A DNA stretch of 64,000 bases, taken from Nicotiana tabacum. Its lineage: Eukaryota > Streptophyta > Magnoliopsida > Solanales > Solanaceae. The DNA lies in the NCBI RefSeq assembly GCF_000715075.1, contig NC_134095.1, forward strand, positions 8,480,722 through 8,544,721, given 5' to 3'. A program made the translations under genes and the position numbers. Numbering within the stretch: position 1 is the first letter of the stretch; each line of letters opens with the position of its first letter. Positions 54,599 to 64,000 of this stretch are shown here, piece after piece. The notes under the pieces are model-generated. The model saw only the letters and a program-made list of their open reading frames with translations, did not search any database and had not been told where the DNA came from.

Positions 54599-56743
54599 AA
54601 CCTCCTTCCCTTATGCGTCACTGTCACTTGACTGTAACTCCACGGCACAACTTTCTCACTCGTTATCGGCAACTGTATGATCGGCTTGATAACAAATGGT
54701 TCCACGTGGACCCCTTTCACTACTAACATTGGTTTGTTTGCTCCTCCTTGCAACACTACTCTGACTGACTTTGGCTTCTTCGCAGTAATAGACGATCCTT
54801 TCCCTGCTACCACAAATGGCTTGTCATATACCTTTCCCGACTGTACCATTGCCTTTCCACTGGTCGACTCTTCATTAGCACTGGCGCGAATCATCATTAC
54901 CGTTTGTGAGGGTGTTTTTGGTTTCCCTCCTTCGTGCACTAGTTCGATCATATGGGCTTCATGGTGCACCGGTAACGGTTTTTCATTGATGTTGGGTGTC
55001 TCTGGTGCTTGAACCTCGATCCTATTTGTGTCAATAAGATCTTGTATGGCAGTCTTCAACTTCCAACATTTTTCAGTACCGTGCCCGGGAGCACCTGAAC
55101 AATATTCGCAGCTTACTGAATGGTCCAGATATCTGGGAAGGGGATTTGGCAATTTGTTTTTAACAAGACTTAGTAGGCCTATCTGCTTCAACTTGTGAAA
55201 TAGAGTAGTACAGGTTTCTCCCAACGAAGTGAATGTTCTTGGCTTCTGCATTCTTTCGTTTCTGAAAGCCTAATTTTCGCGGAAGTTTGGCCCTGAAGGA
55301 TTCCTGTAGGCCCTCGGTGGTGGATATGTGTTTTGTGGAGGTAGATATGTATGTTGGGGATCCGGTGCACGCCATTGCGGACGAGCCGGAGGCTGGGTGT
55401 AAGTTTGGGCGTGATGGACGAAAAAATGTTGTTCTTGTGGTGGGTAATAGGGTTGTGGAGGGTAATTTGGAATGTGTGAGTAGTTTAGATGATGGGGTCT
55501 GGGTTGGTAATGAGGGGAAGGACCTCTAGATATGGACCAATTGCCAGCCTCTATTGTCGTGACCTCCTCTCTCCTTTTCTTTCCAAGCGCACCTCTCGTG
55601 CCGCTCTGAATGGCCTGAGTTGTTGCCTTAATTGCCGAGTAACTCATGATCTTATTGGACTTAAGTCCCTCTTCTATCATACCTCCCATCTTCACCACTT
55701 CATTGAAGGATTTTCCAACTGACGTCACCAAGTGACCGAAGTAAGTCGTCTCTAGAGTTTGTAGAAAGTAATCTACCATTTCTCCCTCTTTCATTGGAGG
55801 ATCAACTCTGGCTGCCTGTTCTCTCCATCGGAACCCAAATTCCCTGAAGCTCTCTCCGGGTTTCTTCTCAAGCTTTAGCAATGTGAGACGGTCTGGGACT
55901 ATCTCAAGGTTGTATTGGAAGTGTCCTGCGAAAGCATGTGCCAAGTCATCCCAGGTGTACCACCTGCTCGGATCTTGTCTTGTATACCACTCCAGTGCCG
56001 ACCCGCTCAAACTTTGGCCAAAGTAAGCTATCAGTAGCTCATCTTTTCCCCTTGCTCCACTCATTTTGCTACAAAAGCCCCGTAGATGTGCCATAGGATC
56101 GCCATGCCCTTCGTACAAATCGAACTTGGGCATCTTGAACCCTGCTGGTAATTGAACGTCAGGGAAAGGGCATAGATCCTTGTAGGCCACGCTGACCTGG
56201 TTGCCTAACCCGTGTATGTTCCTGAAGGACTGCTCCAGGCTTTTAAATTTCCGCATCACCTCGTCCTGCTCTGGGCTCTTAGCCGGCTTTTCAATCTCCG
56301 CTGGGACCTCAAAGTAGGGATTATAGGTATATGGCTCGGGTGCTTTGAATGTGAGTTCAGGGGGTAATATTGTGTGTCGCGAGCCTGAAACAGCAGCTCA
56401 GTGGATGATCTGTGCAATGGGGCTGGGGGAGGTGCCACAAAGACGGGAACATTTGGTGGAGGAGGGTTTTGACTGGGTGGTGGAGCTTGGGGATCATAGG
56501 CCTCTCTTCCCTGATAGTAGTGATGGCTTGGGAAACTCGTTGAAGGACCGGGAGAGGGGTATTCTGACGTGTGTCCTGGTTGGAGAGTAGGAGTAACAGG
56601 TAGTTCCTGCCCTTTTGGGCTCTAGCTAAGGCTATCTGCATTTCATTCATTTCCAGCCTCATCTTTTCCATTTTTTCCATGGCTTCCTTCAGCATCTGAT
56701 TTGCCGTCTTTTCCGACTCAACACTTTTGTCTGAACCAGTCAT
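54532..56743 (-). pseudogene. Ogre gag (capsid and nucleocapsid), decayed
   Basis: The start at 56743 (MTGSDKSVESEKTANQML) leads into a short coiled coil. A frameshift follows near 56610. The retrotransposon gag domain (56259-55270) has the marks LIAYFGQSLSGSALEWYTRQ and FREFGFRWREQAARVDPP. A Pro/Tyr/His-rich tail follows. A stop at 55270-55272 is in frame with the downstream part, which holds a zinc knuckle CEYCSGAPGHGTEKC with spacing CX2CX5HX4C. The frame ends at 54532 after a one-base shift relative to the protease. It forms the virus-like particle and binds RNA. Confidence 0.85.
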
Positions 56744-57291
56744 GCTTTCTAGTATGGGCCCTTTTGATCTTGTTTGATAATGGTACGGTGCCAGTACGCT
56801 TTAACAAACTAACTGGTAGTGATTGCAAAAACAACAAACTTGTCAGTGTTAGAGTCTTAACCGATATTGTATTTGCACGTTGGGGGGTGCAATGTTCTTA
56901 GGCAGTTAATCATTTCTAACATACTTTTGCTCCGACCGCATGCATCATCCCGACTTATTTTATTTGTGCCTTTTCGAGTGTTTCAGGGACCTTTCTTTTC
57001 TTCTTCTCTCTCTTTTTTTCCTTCTTTTTTTCCTCTTTTTTTTTTAATTACGGTCGAATCCTATAGAGATTGCCTACGTATCGTGACCCCGCACGAATCA
57101 GAACAAGCGTAGTTCGTGCCACAAGTAAAACAAAGACCCAATTTTACTTTTTATTACCCAAATATGCTATTACAAGCCATCATTTGAAAGAAAAACAAAC
57201 AAAAATACAGACTCCATACTTTTTAAGAATGTTTGAAGAGAACATAAGGGTAGACAACAGACTCTGAAGAACAAACAAGTGCAGGATTTAA
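56744..57291 (-). other. Non-coding spacer between ORF1 and gag
   Basis: This spacer of about 550 bp contains a long purine-rich tract on the minus strand (57000-57050) and hairpin copy 2 (57072-57115), roughly 330 nt before the gag start. Confidence 0.65.
57072..57115 (-). ncRNA. Conserved two-stem hairpin, copy 2
   Basis: In + orientation the outer stem is CTACG (57074-57078) with CGTAG (57108-57112). The inner stem is TCGTG (57081-57085) with CACGA (57092-57096) and loop ACCCCG. The shared frame is GCCTACGTA...ATCA...GTAGTTC. Confidence 0.65.
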
Positions 57292-59348
57292 CTAAGGATA
57301 CATTAAAGCCTTGAATTTTGGTGCTTGCGAGGCATCATTCGTCCTTTCCACGGGCTTTGGTGTTGGGCCTCTTTGCAAGCTTTTTAATTCCTCCATGATC
57401 TGGTGGACATAACCCATGACTGAGGCAAAAAGGATATCACGAGGCATTTCTTCACATGTTAGGCATTTCGTGGTGATGTAGCGCCCAATCTCATTGATCC
57501 TACTCCTGATTCTATCCCTCTCTATGCACAGCTGTTCTATTCGTTGATTCTTTAGTCCCAATATTCGAGTATTGTCAATGAGCTGATCTTGGAATCTCTC
57601 CATTTGTTCTTCCATTCGGGCTATCGACTCATAGCAGCATTCCCTATCTGTTCTAGCATCCCGGGCTTGTTTAAGGACCCGATCACTGAGAGTGGAATTT
57701 ATTTCTCTCAATGTTGTAACACTCATTTCGTAATCCCTTTTCACTTGCCATAGGTGCTTTCTCCGCGTTGCTGTAACTTTTGCCCACCTGGTCCGTAATC
57801 TTGCTATGCTAGCCTTGGATCTTTCCAAGTCTTTCTGGCCTTCAGCGACCTGATTCCTTAACCCTGCTATCAACCTTTTATCAGCCCGACTTCTCAGTTG
57901 GTTGTCGGCATCCATTTTCATCTTCCGGATCTGAGTTTTGAGGATCTAGCCTTCTCTGGCTAATTTGTTCTTTTCTCCCTTGTTGGCAGCAAACTGCACT
58001 TTGCTTTCAAATTTCAGATCTTGAATCTGTTGTTTCAGTTTGCCTATTTCGGCAAGATATTCCCGCTCTTTGGCCAACCAGTCCCAATGCTCTTGTGAGG
58101 ACTTGGCAAATTCTTGAAGGTGAGATCTTTTAGTCGGCCTTCCGGACGACATTTCCCCTTTGTACCAAGCCTGATATCCAGGTGAAACTTCCCCTCTTGC
58201 CTGATTTAGCACACAAGTATTTGCCTCTAAGTATTGACATTGGCTCCAAATCTGGCGGACTCTTGCTTCAGGAAACTGACCATCGGAACTGATCTCAATT
58301 ACCTGGGTACTTAGATCCTCATCTTTGGGCACTATCTGACACCTCCCTAGTTGCCTCAACACCCGATACGGCGCATAAGGTTGAATGCTCTTAAGTCCCA
58401 TCAAGAGAAAATGGGGCCTAGCTGCTGGCATGTATATGACTTCGTCGACCGGTAACCATCCCAGTGTCCACTGTATTTGACTGGCGTTGAGGGTCCGGAA
58501 ATATGAGGTCCATGCCGAGACTCCTTCAGGTAGGTGGGCCTCATTAATTCTGGTGTAGAACTCCTCTATGCAGGTCTTTTCAGAAGATCCATGGCTCAGG
58601 AACTGGGCTCGGTGACATAGGTGTTCGGTCATCCACATTTGAACAACAAGTTACAACCTTCGAAAAAGTTTCCTCCGGTTTTGCAGGCCGTGAGAGCTCG
58701 GAACATATCAGATACAATCATGGGCGCCAGCGTGCTATCTTTTTGAGTGAGCAAAGTACTGACGACCCCAGCTATCTTTATGTCGATATTCCCGTCTTTT
58801 CTTGGGAACACTAAGAGCCCTAAGAAGGTTATCATGAAAGCAACCCGTCTATGTTCATCCCACTTTCGACGGTTACTTTTGCTGCACAACTTATTTTCTG
58901 GCTTGTCGAATCCTCCTATGTGACCATATCTTTGGTATATGAAACTCATAGTGCAAAAACCTTTTGCCAAGTCAGGGTTATGGATTGTTCTGACTATCTT
59001 TAATGAGTCCAAAAATCGGTGTACCGCTACGACTCTTGGAGCAACCAGGTATTTATGCCTCAATGGAACCTCAGCACTGCCGATGTACCCTGCTATTTCC
59101 TCTAATGTTGGGGTAAGTTCAAAGTTCGAGAAGTGGAAGACATTGTGCGCAGGGTCCCAGTGAGGGACCAGTGCCCTTATAATATCTCCTCGAGGCCTGA
59201 TATCCAACAAACTCGTGAGACCTTTCAGATGTTTCTTGATTTCGTCATGCCCTTCTTTGCCTAAATCATTCCACCATAGCTGCAATTGGAGGGGAATTTT
59301 ATTCATGATTGAAAAAGGTTCATTTTGAGTCGTGCTCATTCTGCACAT
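57292..59348 (-). pseudogene. Ogre ORF1 (extra ORF upstream of gag), decayed
   Basis: This is an ORF of about 685 codons before gag, as in Ogre elements. The N-terminal part (59348-58629) reads MSTTQNEPFSIMNKIPLQL and has a globular domain with NFELTPTLEEIAGYIG, TFLGLLVFPRKDGNIDIK. It resembles the plant-mobile-domain-like proteins often annotated as DUF7745 in nightshades. A frameshift near 58635 leads into WMTEHLCHRAQFL...LPVDEVIYMPAARPHFLLMG. The C-terminal third is coiled coil (KLKQQIQDLKFESK; RNQVAEGQKDLERSKASIAR), with one in-frame TAG at 57946-57948. Its function in Ogre elements is not known to me. Confidence 0.8.
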
Positions 59349-60480
59349 TTATTAATAAGATTTAAACAAGCGAAAATTTATTCGACTAAAAAAAAATGAT
59401 CATTTTTCCTAAAAAAGAATTTCTGAACACGACCTTTCAGCACTTCAGGGACGAAGATTTTAAGGTTGTGTGATTTAACCAAAATAAAAAATAAGAAGTG
59501 GCCGTTTATACAAAGGCATCCTTCCGGAGTTCTTTTTGGGAACATTCGGCTATTTTTGATATAAACAGCATCACCCGACTCTATGATAGAAAAAATGAAA
59601 ATTTGACATTTTTATTATTTATTAATTTTTTACCAAAATGGGAGGTTGGACCCGACGAGGGTTGCCTACGTATCTCACGTCCTGTGAGAATCAAACCGGC
59701 GTAGTTCGCCCAACATAAACTAAACTTGTAAACAAGACTTCTTTTTTTTTTTCAAACACATTAAACTAAAAAAAAACATTTTCATTTTTTTTTTCAAAAT
59801 TTCGGCAGGGTTTTGATACTACTCGGACATTGGTTTTATTTTTCTAAAAAGTAGTTATCTCCCTACACTGCTATTTTTCTCTTCTTTTTTTTTCACAAAT
59901 TTTTTTTCAAAAATTCTTGATTTCAGAAGCCAGTCAGCATGCAGATCTGAAGCAAATAAATGCGCACAACACACAGGATGCAACAGGATGGTCTTTTTCC
60001 ATTTCAGGTTGCTAGTCCTAGACGGACCAAACCCCTGTGTTGAGTCCCCTAAGTCAAATGCAACATGATGCAAATAAACGTTCCTACTAGGGATCCGACA
60101 TGAAGTCACGTTATTCTATGTTCAAAACCTGGGTCTTTGTTCTAGACAGTGCACCCGAGCGGACAGCTCGAGTTGAGGAAGGAGCTCCTTTCCGGGAACT
60201 AAAAGGCCAGCCGGCTTAGAAACTTTCCGAGCCTCTTTTATTTAGGGTACGACACTAACAGAATAGGGAGTCTTAACCAGTAAGCATATCCCCGGAGGTA
60301 AGAAGAGAAGGCTTCGGCATAGTTTATATGTACAGTTCAAATAATATCAAAGCAGTAAAGAGCATCATTTTGCACATTTAGCCCAAAACATGTAATAAGA
60401 TCAAATAATAAATAAAGCCAAATATAACAATTCATCTAAGCTCGAATTCTGAACCCTGAACCAGAGATTCTGGGTTCTGG
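59349..60480 (-). other. 5' leader between primer site and ORF1
   Basis: This untranslated leader is about 1.1 kb. It contains hairpin copy 1 (59664-59707), poly-T/poly-A runs and a perfect 12-nt palindrome AAGGAGCTCCTT at 60179-60190 inside a GC-richer block (60120-60260). No credible gene is present. Confidence 0.65.
59664..59707 (-). ncRNA. Conserved two-stem hairpin, copy 1
   Basis: In + orientation the outer stem is CTACG (59666-59670) with CGTAG (59700-59704). The inner stem is TCTCAC (59673-59678) with GTGAGA (59684-59689) and loop GTCCT. The shared frame is GCCTACGTA...ATCA...GTAGTTC. It lies about 320 nt before the ORF1 start. Confidence 0.65.
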
Positions 60481-60498
60481 TCCCCAGCAGAGTCGCCA
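60481..60498 (-). promoter_or_regulatory. tRNA primer-binding site of the Ogre element
   Basis: On the minus strand this reads TGGCGACTCTGCTGGGGA, starting four bases inside the LTR. It begins with TGG, as required to pair with a tRNA 3' CCA end. I recall tRNA-Arg as the usual Ogre primer, but could not check the tRNA identity here. Confidence 0.8.
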
Positions 60499-60502
60499 GA
60501 GC

Positions 60503-63500
60503 TGTCACACCTCCTTTTTCCGTCCCCGCAAGGGGTGAAGGAGTTTTTCCAATTAAAGGACAATCGAAACGGGATTTATTTATTTATTCATAGTCGCCAC
60601 TTGGGAGATTTAAGGTGTCCCAAGTCACCAATTTAATCCCGTATCGAGGAAAATATTCGACTTTCCAAATGAAGTCTGCGAACCAGAAATTCTAAGTAAG
60701 GCATTCTGTTGACCCGAGGGAAGGTGTTAGGCACTCCCGAATCCCGTGGTTCTAGCACGGTCGCTTAAACTGTTGTAATAGCTAAAATATCTGATTTTAA
60801 TACATGTTCAAAAATTATAGTGCAATTTCAACTTTTAACCGCTTTATTGTTATTATTATTATATAGAGAATTGCAACATCGTGAACATGTATCTCGAACC
60901 ACGTCACATCAATGTACCCGTAGTTATCGACATATTCCGACTCTATTGAGATTTTGATTTGGGTCACATAAATGTGCACCCGAGTTTTAAGAAAATTAAA
61001 TTATTAAAGGCGCGCCTAAAGCGACTAGCGTATCACTTACTTTGGGTAGGGCCGTGAAAGTTTGCTAAACGGTCCATTCCGAAGTCTAAGCAATTTTTAT
61101 AGTAAATATTTACTGAGGGCCCCGCAATTTGTGATTTACTATGGCGAGGCATACCTCCATTTTTAAAAGGATCGTCCTGTAGTAACTATGTTTTTCTATT
61201 TCCGTCTCTAAAATAAAATAAGAAAAAGTACCTAATTTATTTACATGCTTGCGGGTTATGAGATAAGATCCGTATACGATTTGTTAATTCTGAAAATGAT
61301 GCAATAAGGGCGATCCGTTTGCCATTTATTGGGCCCAAGTCCAACGTATGTGAGGTAAAACTGGACCCGGGCCATCCTTAATCCAATAGGGCTAATTAAT
61401 GGTTTCTACACATTCATAGCTTGTAAAAATGGTATCATCTTATTAACAAGTTTCTTCAAATTTAAAGTGGCGTTCTACTGGAATGTAAGAACTTGGAAAT
61501 CTAATTAATTTTTTTTCTAAACCATTTACATGCATTAAATTAACTACTTGTATCTAATTAAACAATGTTCCTATCAGTTTCCGAAACAGGCCATTTGTTC
61601 AGTGAGATAACTATTGAAATAATCTAAATAATCTAAATGGCCTAACATGCTTTTGATATATGCAATTTAACAAATAATACTGAAGTAACAGAACAAGAGT
61701 TACTATATCATCAATCCTTTTAACTAAACATACATGAGTAGTTTTCTTACTAAACTATTACAAAAAGGCATGTCCAGTTATACATAAATAAACACTTACA
61801 TGATTCTAATGAAAAAGGTATTCTAATACGTATACAAATTAATAAACAACTATAATGAATTTAAAACTTCAACTCTTCACTTCTTTGTATTCATGCTTCA
61901 AGTTTTAACCTACAAGAACCAGTGTATCAATTTGTGTACCTGGTATTTGAAAAGCAAAGAGAAGAAGAGGAGGATCAGTGCAGAAAGCAACAGTAGCATA
62001 CACAGTAACACAGCAGTACAACAACAACCAATAAATCCAGGAAATACTAAAACTGAAAACCAGCAGTACCAAAATGAAACATAGACAGATGCAAGGACAC
62101 AATCTTCTGATTTGTTAAACACTCAAGAAAAGCAGCCTGAAACTCTTAATGTAAAAGTTCAGCCTTAACACTCTAACTCTTAGTGTAAAAGTTCTGATTT
62201 TTACTTTCTGAATTTTTTCCTCTCTTTTCCAGTATTTTTCCAGATTCCTTCTCTCTTTCAGTCTGCTCTTTTTACTTTAAATCCCACTAAGGAAGCCTTT
62301 TCCCTAATTTTCAGCCCCCCATTACCTTTTGTTCCCTATTAATGTATTAATTAATACCCCCATTAACAAAGCACTAACACTAAAATATAAACCTAACTGT
62401 TTCAATCCCAAATCACCCCTGAAACCAATGTGTTTTACTGTCCTAGCCCAACCCTTTGTACTTTATCAGCTATAACCAATTTCCTTAGTCAAAACAAAAC
62501 AACAATTCAAACCTCATAGATTAGACCAAACAACAAACTATAACAGCTATAATCAATCCATCCTACCAAATTTTAATAACTAAATGATTAAGGCTGAATT
62601 CTAACTGGAAGCAACAGACTCAACTTGAATCCAAACCGTATTAACACCACACAGGACTTAACAGAACCAACCATTAAAAAATGAAACTGGAAATTGAAAT
62701 CAAAATCAACATCAGGCAGGATCATTGTCAGCATATTGACAAGCTTTGAAGCTAATTGTCTAAAGATCAACACATACAACACTTGACCTTAAACCATTTG
62801 ACGAAACTACTAATAAAAACTTGAATTAATCGATGATAATTATTTATACAATTGCCTACAACACTTACAACAATCAATCAGAAATGGACAATTAGGCAAT
62901 TCAAACAGCATTGACAAAAACAAAGGTTTGTAATAAAACTTAACTAATCGACGAAACTTATTTGAATCGATTACACACATTGTAACTCATAATAATTACA
63001 GCAAACAGAAACAATGTCGGAATTGGATCAAACAAACAGGTCCACTGGAGATGAGCAGATGAATTGAAAAGCAGGGGAAATTAATAAAACTAACTAAGCA
63101 GAATACATAGATAGAAAGATCATAAATAGAGGAAAAGATAAATACCTCAGAACTTCAGAATTATACGGACCCAGGCTCGAACTCAGACCTAAGCACTTTG
63201 AGGTTGAACAGACTTTAATTGAAGTGTTCTCAACTGAGAACACCTTGATTAAGGTCTATTAGACCCCAACCCTTCAATTGATTTGGACAGATTCCATGAT
63301 TTGAAATTTTAGGGTTCCGTTTTGGGGTTTGAACCTTTCTGGTCAGATTCGAACCAAACCAAGTTTGGTTTGGTTACGAGTGAGGTCATGAGAGTGACTG
63401 GTGTGATTTTGGGGTACATTAGGGTAGTTTTAGGTTTTTCTCGGATCTTCGAATGAAGATTCGAGCAGTTCTAGGAATATTCGACCTATGCTACTACCGG

Positions 63501-64000
63501 ATCCATGACGAGGATGGTTAGGGGATGTTGTGGTGTCAATTAGGGACTGGTTGGTTTCGATCTGAGTTTGGCTCGAATCTTCAAATGAAGATTTGAGAAG
63601 CTCGATGAAGATTCGAGTTAAACGGTTACCATATTTGGATTGAGGGTGGCCAGGTGGTCTTAGGGTGTTGGTTTGGTGACCAGCAGCCTGCCGGGTTTCA
63701 GGCGCGGGGGAGTTAGGGCGGTTAGGGTTTGGGGGAGGGGCATCATCTTAGGGACGATGATGAACAGGAAGACGAGGGGGGGGGGGGGTTTAGTTAGGGG
63801 GCTGGGTTGGGAGATTGAGTTTATATAGGGGAGGGGTGTTTTGATCTTGGCCGTTGGATCCATCACGATCCACGGCCAGCATTAATTCACTTAAAGGGGA
63901 CGACGCCGTTTTGTTTAAGTTGGGGGATGGGTTGGCCCGGGGTGAAGTGGATCGGGTTGTGGTGAGGCCTTGAGGCCATTGGATCAAAGAAAATGGATGG
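60503..64000 (-). repeat. 5' LTR of the Ogre element (cut by window end)
   Basis: This is the 3498 bp matching 42142-45645 almost base for base. Visible indels include a 4-bp difference near 61205, a changed TAATCTAAA repeat near 61615, a 7-bp deletion near 63687 and a longer G run near 63780. The TATA box is at 63827-63820 on the minus strand. About 710 bp of U3 should lie beyond the window. Confidence 0.92.
63820..63827 (-). promoter_or_regulatory. TATA box in the Ogre 5' LTR
   Basis: TATATAAA on the minus strand is in the same context as 45465-45472. This is the copy that would drive the element's transcript. Confidence 0.5.

Larger units (their letters stand above)
42142..64000 (-). mobile_element. 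Ogre/Tat-lineage Ty3/gypsy retrotransposon (right end outside window)
   Basis: Near-identical LTRs flank an internal region of 14.1 kb. The left LTR is 42142-46357 (4216 bp). The right LTR starts at 60503 and is cut by the window after 3498 bp, so the element should end near 64.7 kb (about 22.6 kb). On the minus strand the order is LTR, PBS, leader, ORF1, gag, protease with G-patch, intron, RT, RNase H, second RNase H, integrase, long 3' UTR with tandem repeats, PPT, LTR. A separate ORF1, the intron and the archaeal-type second RNase H define Ogre within Tat. By eye the LTRs differ at about fifty positions and a few indels over 3.5 kb, so insertion is fairly recent. The coding regions carry several stops and frameshifts. 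Confidence 0.92.

Noticed and set aside
57072..57115. Hairpin module as a hammerhead ribozyme or tRNA
   Set aside because: The hammerhead core CTGATGA...GAAA is absent, and there is no tRNA A/B box arrangement or acceptor stem. A different structure class is more likely.
49591..59348. Stops and frameshifts as proof of trans-mobilisation of a dead Ogre
   Set aside because: The roughly fifty LTR differences I can see imply enough time for about this many lesions to arise after insertion.

Overview
The window is plant nuclear DNA, most likely from a member of the nightshade family (Nicotiana, Solanum or Capsicum type). The reasons are AT-rich sequence, intron-containing serpin genes, a Tnt1-like Copia element, an Ogre-type Ty3/gypsy element with long LTRs, RTE LINE and tRNA-derived SINE debris ending in TTG repeats, and Helitron, MULE and hAT remnants. 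I saw no tRNA, rRNA, CRISPR array or bacterial feature. The species is inferred from repeat style, not proven.

The only host genes I can support form a tandem serpin cluster, all on the + strand: a frameshifted pseudogene (7248-8587), a second pseudogene with a nonsense codon and a collapsed intron (9133-10266), an intact two-exon gene with a His/Ser-rich N-terminus (30658-32647, 415 aa), a 3' relic (33121-33640), a second intact gene whose 4.4-kb intron is filled with transposons (34135-39690, 390 aa), and exon 1 of a further gene (40153-40548) whose intron was hit by a Copia element. The two intact paralogues have the same hinge but differ at the predicted P1 residue of the reactive-centre loop (Lys versus Met, AAG to ATG).

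Mobile DNA fills the rest. 166-6573 is a gypsy-type solo LTR split by an Ogre-family LTR (653-4486). 10.6-23.9 kb is a Helitron-rich block holding a composite three-LTR Tnt1-like Copia (12323-18987, 5-bp target duplication CTAAC) and a CACTA-like end. 24.3-30.2 kb holds LTR scraps, a small Helitron with a histone H2B-like fragment, a MULE with 9-bp target duplication carrying a nested hAT MITE with 8-bp duplication, and a SINE. 40556-42141 is the 3' part of a second Copia. From 42142 to beyond the window is a minus-strand Ogre/Tat element of about 22.6 kb (predicted end near 64.7 kb), inserted in the reverse-transcriptase gene of that Copia.

The Ogre element has 4.2-kb LTRs, a tRNA primer site, an extra ORF1, gag, protease plus G-patch, a 194-bp spliceable intron that restores the reading frame, RT, two RNase H domains and integrase, and a long 3' UTR with fifteen copies of a 53-bp repeat. 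Its most interesting feature is a roughly 42-nt sequence that recurs four times, only in the non-coding spacers. All four copies can form the same two-stem hairpin although the stem sequences differ, with compensatory changes in both stems. This looks like an undescribed structured RNA module. The 3' UTR also carries many copies of a motif complementary to the primer-binding site.
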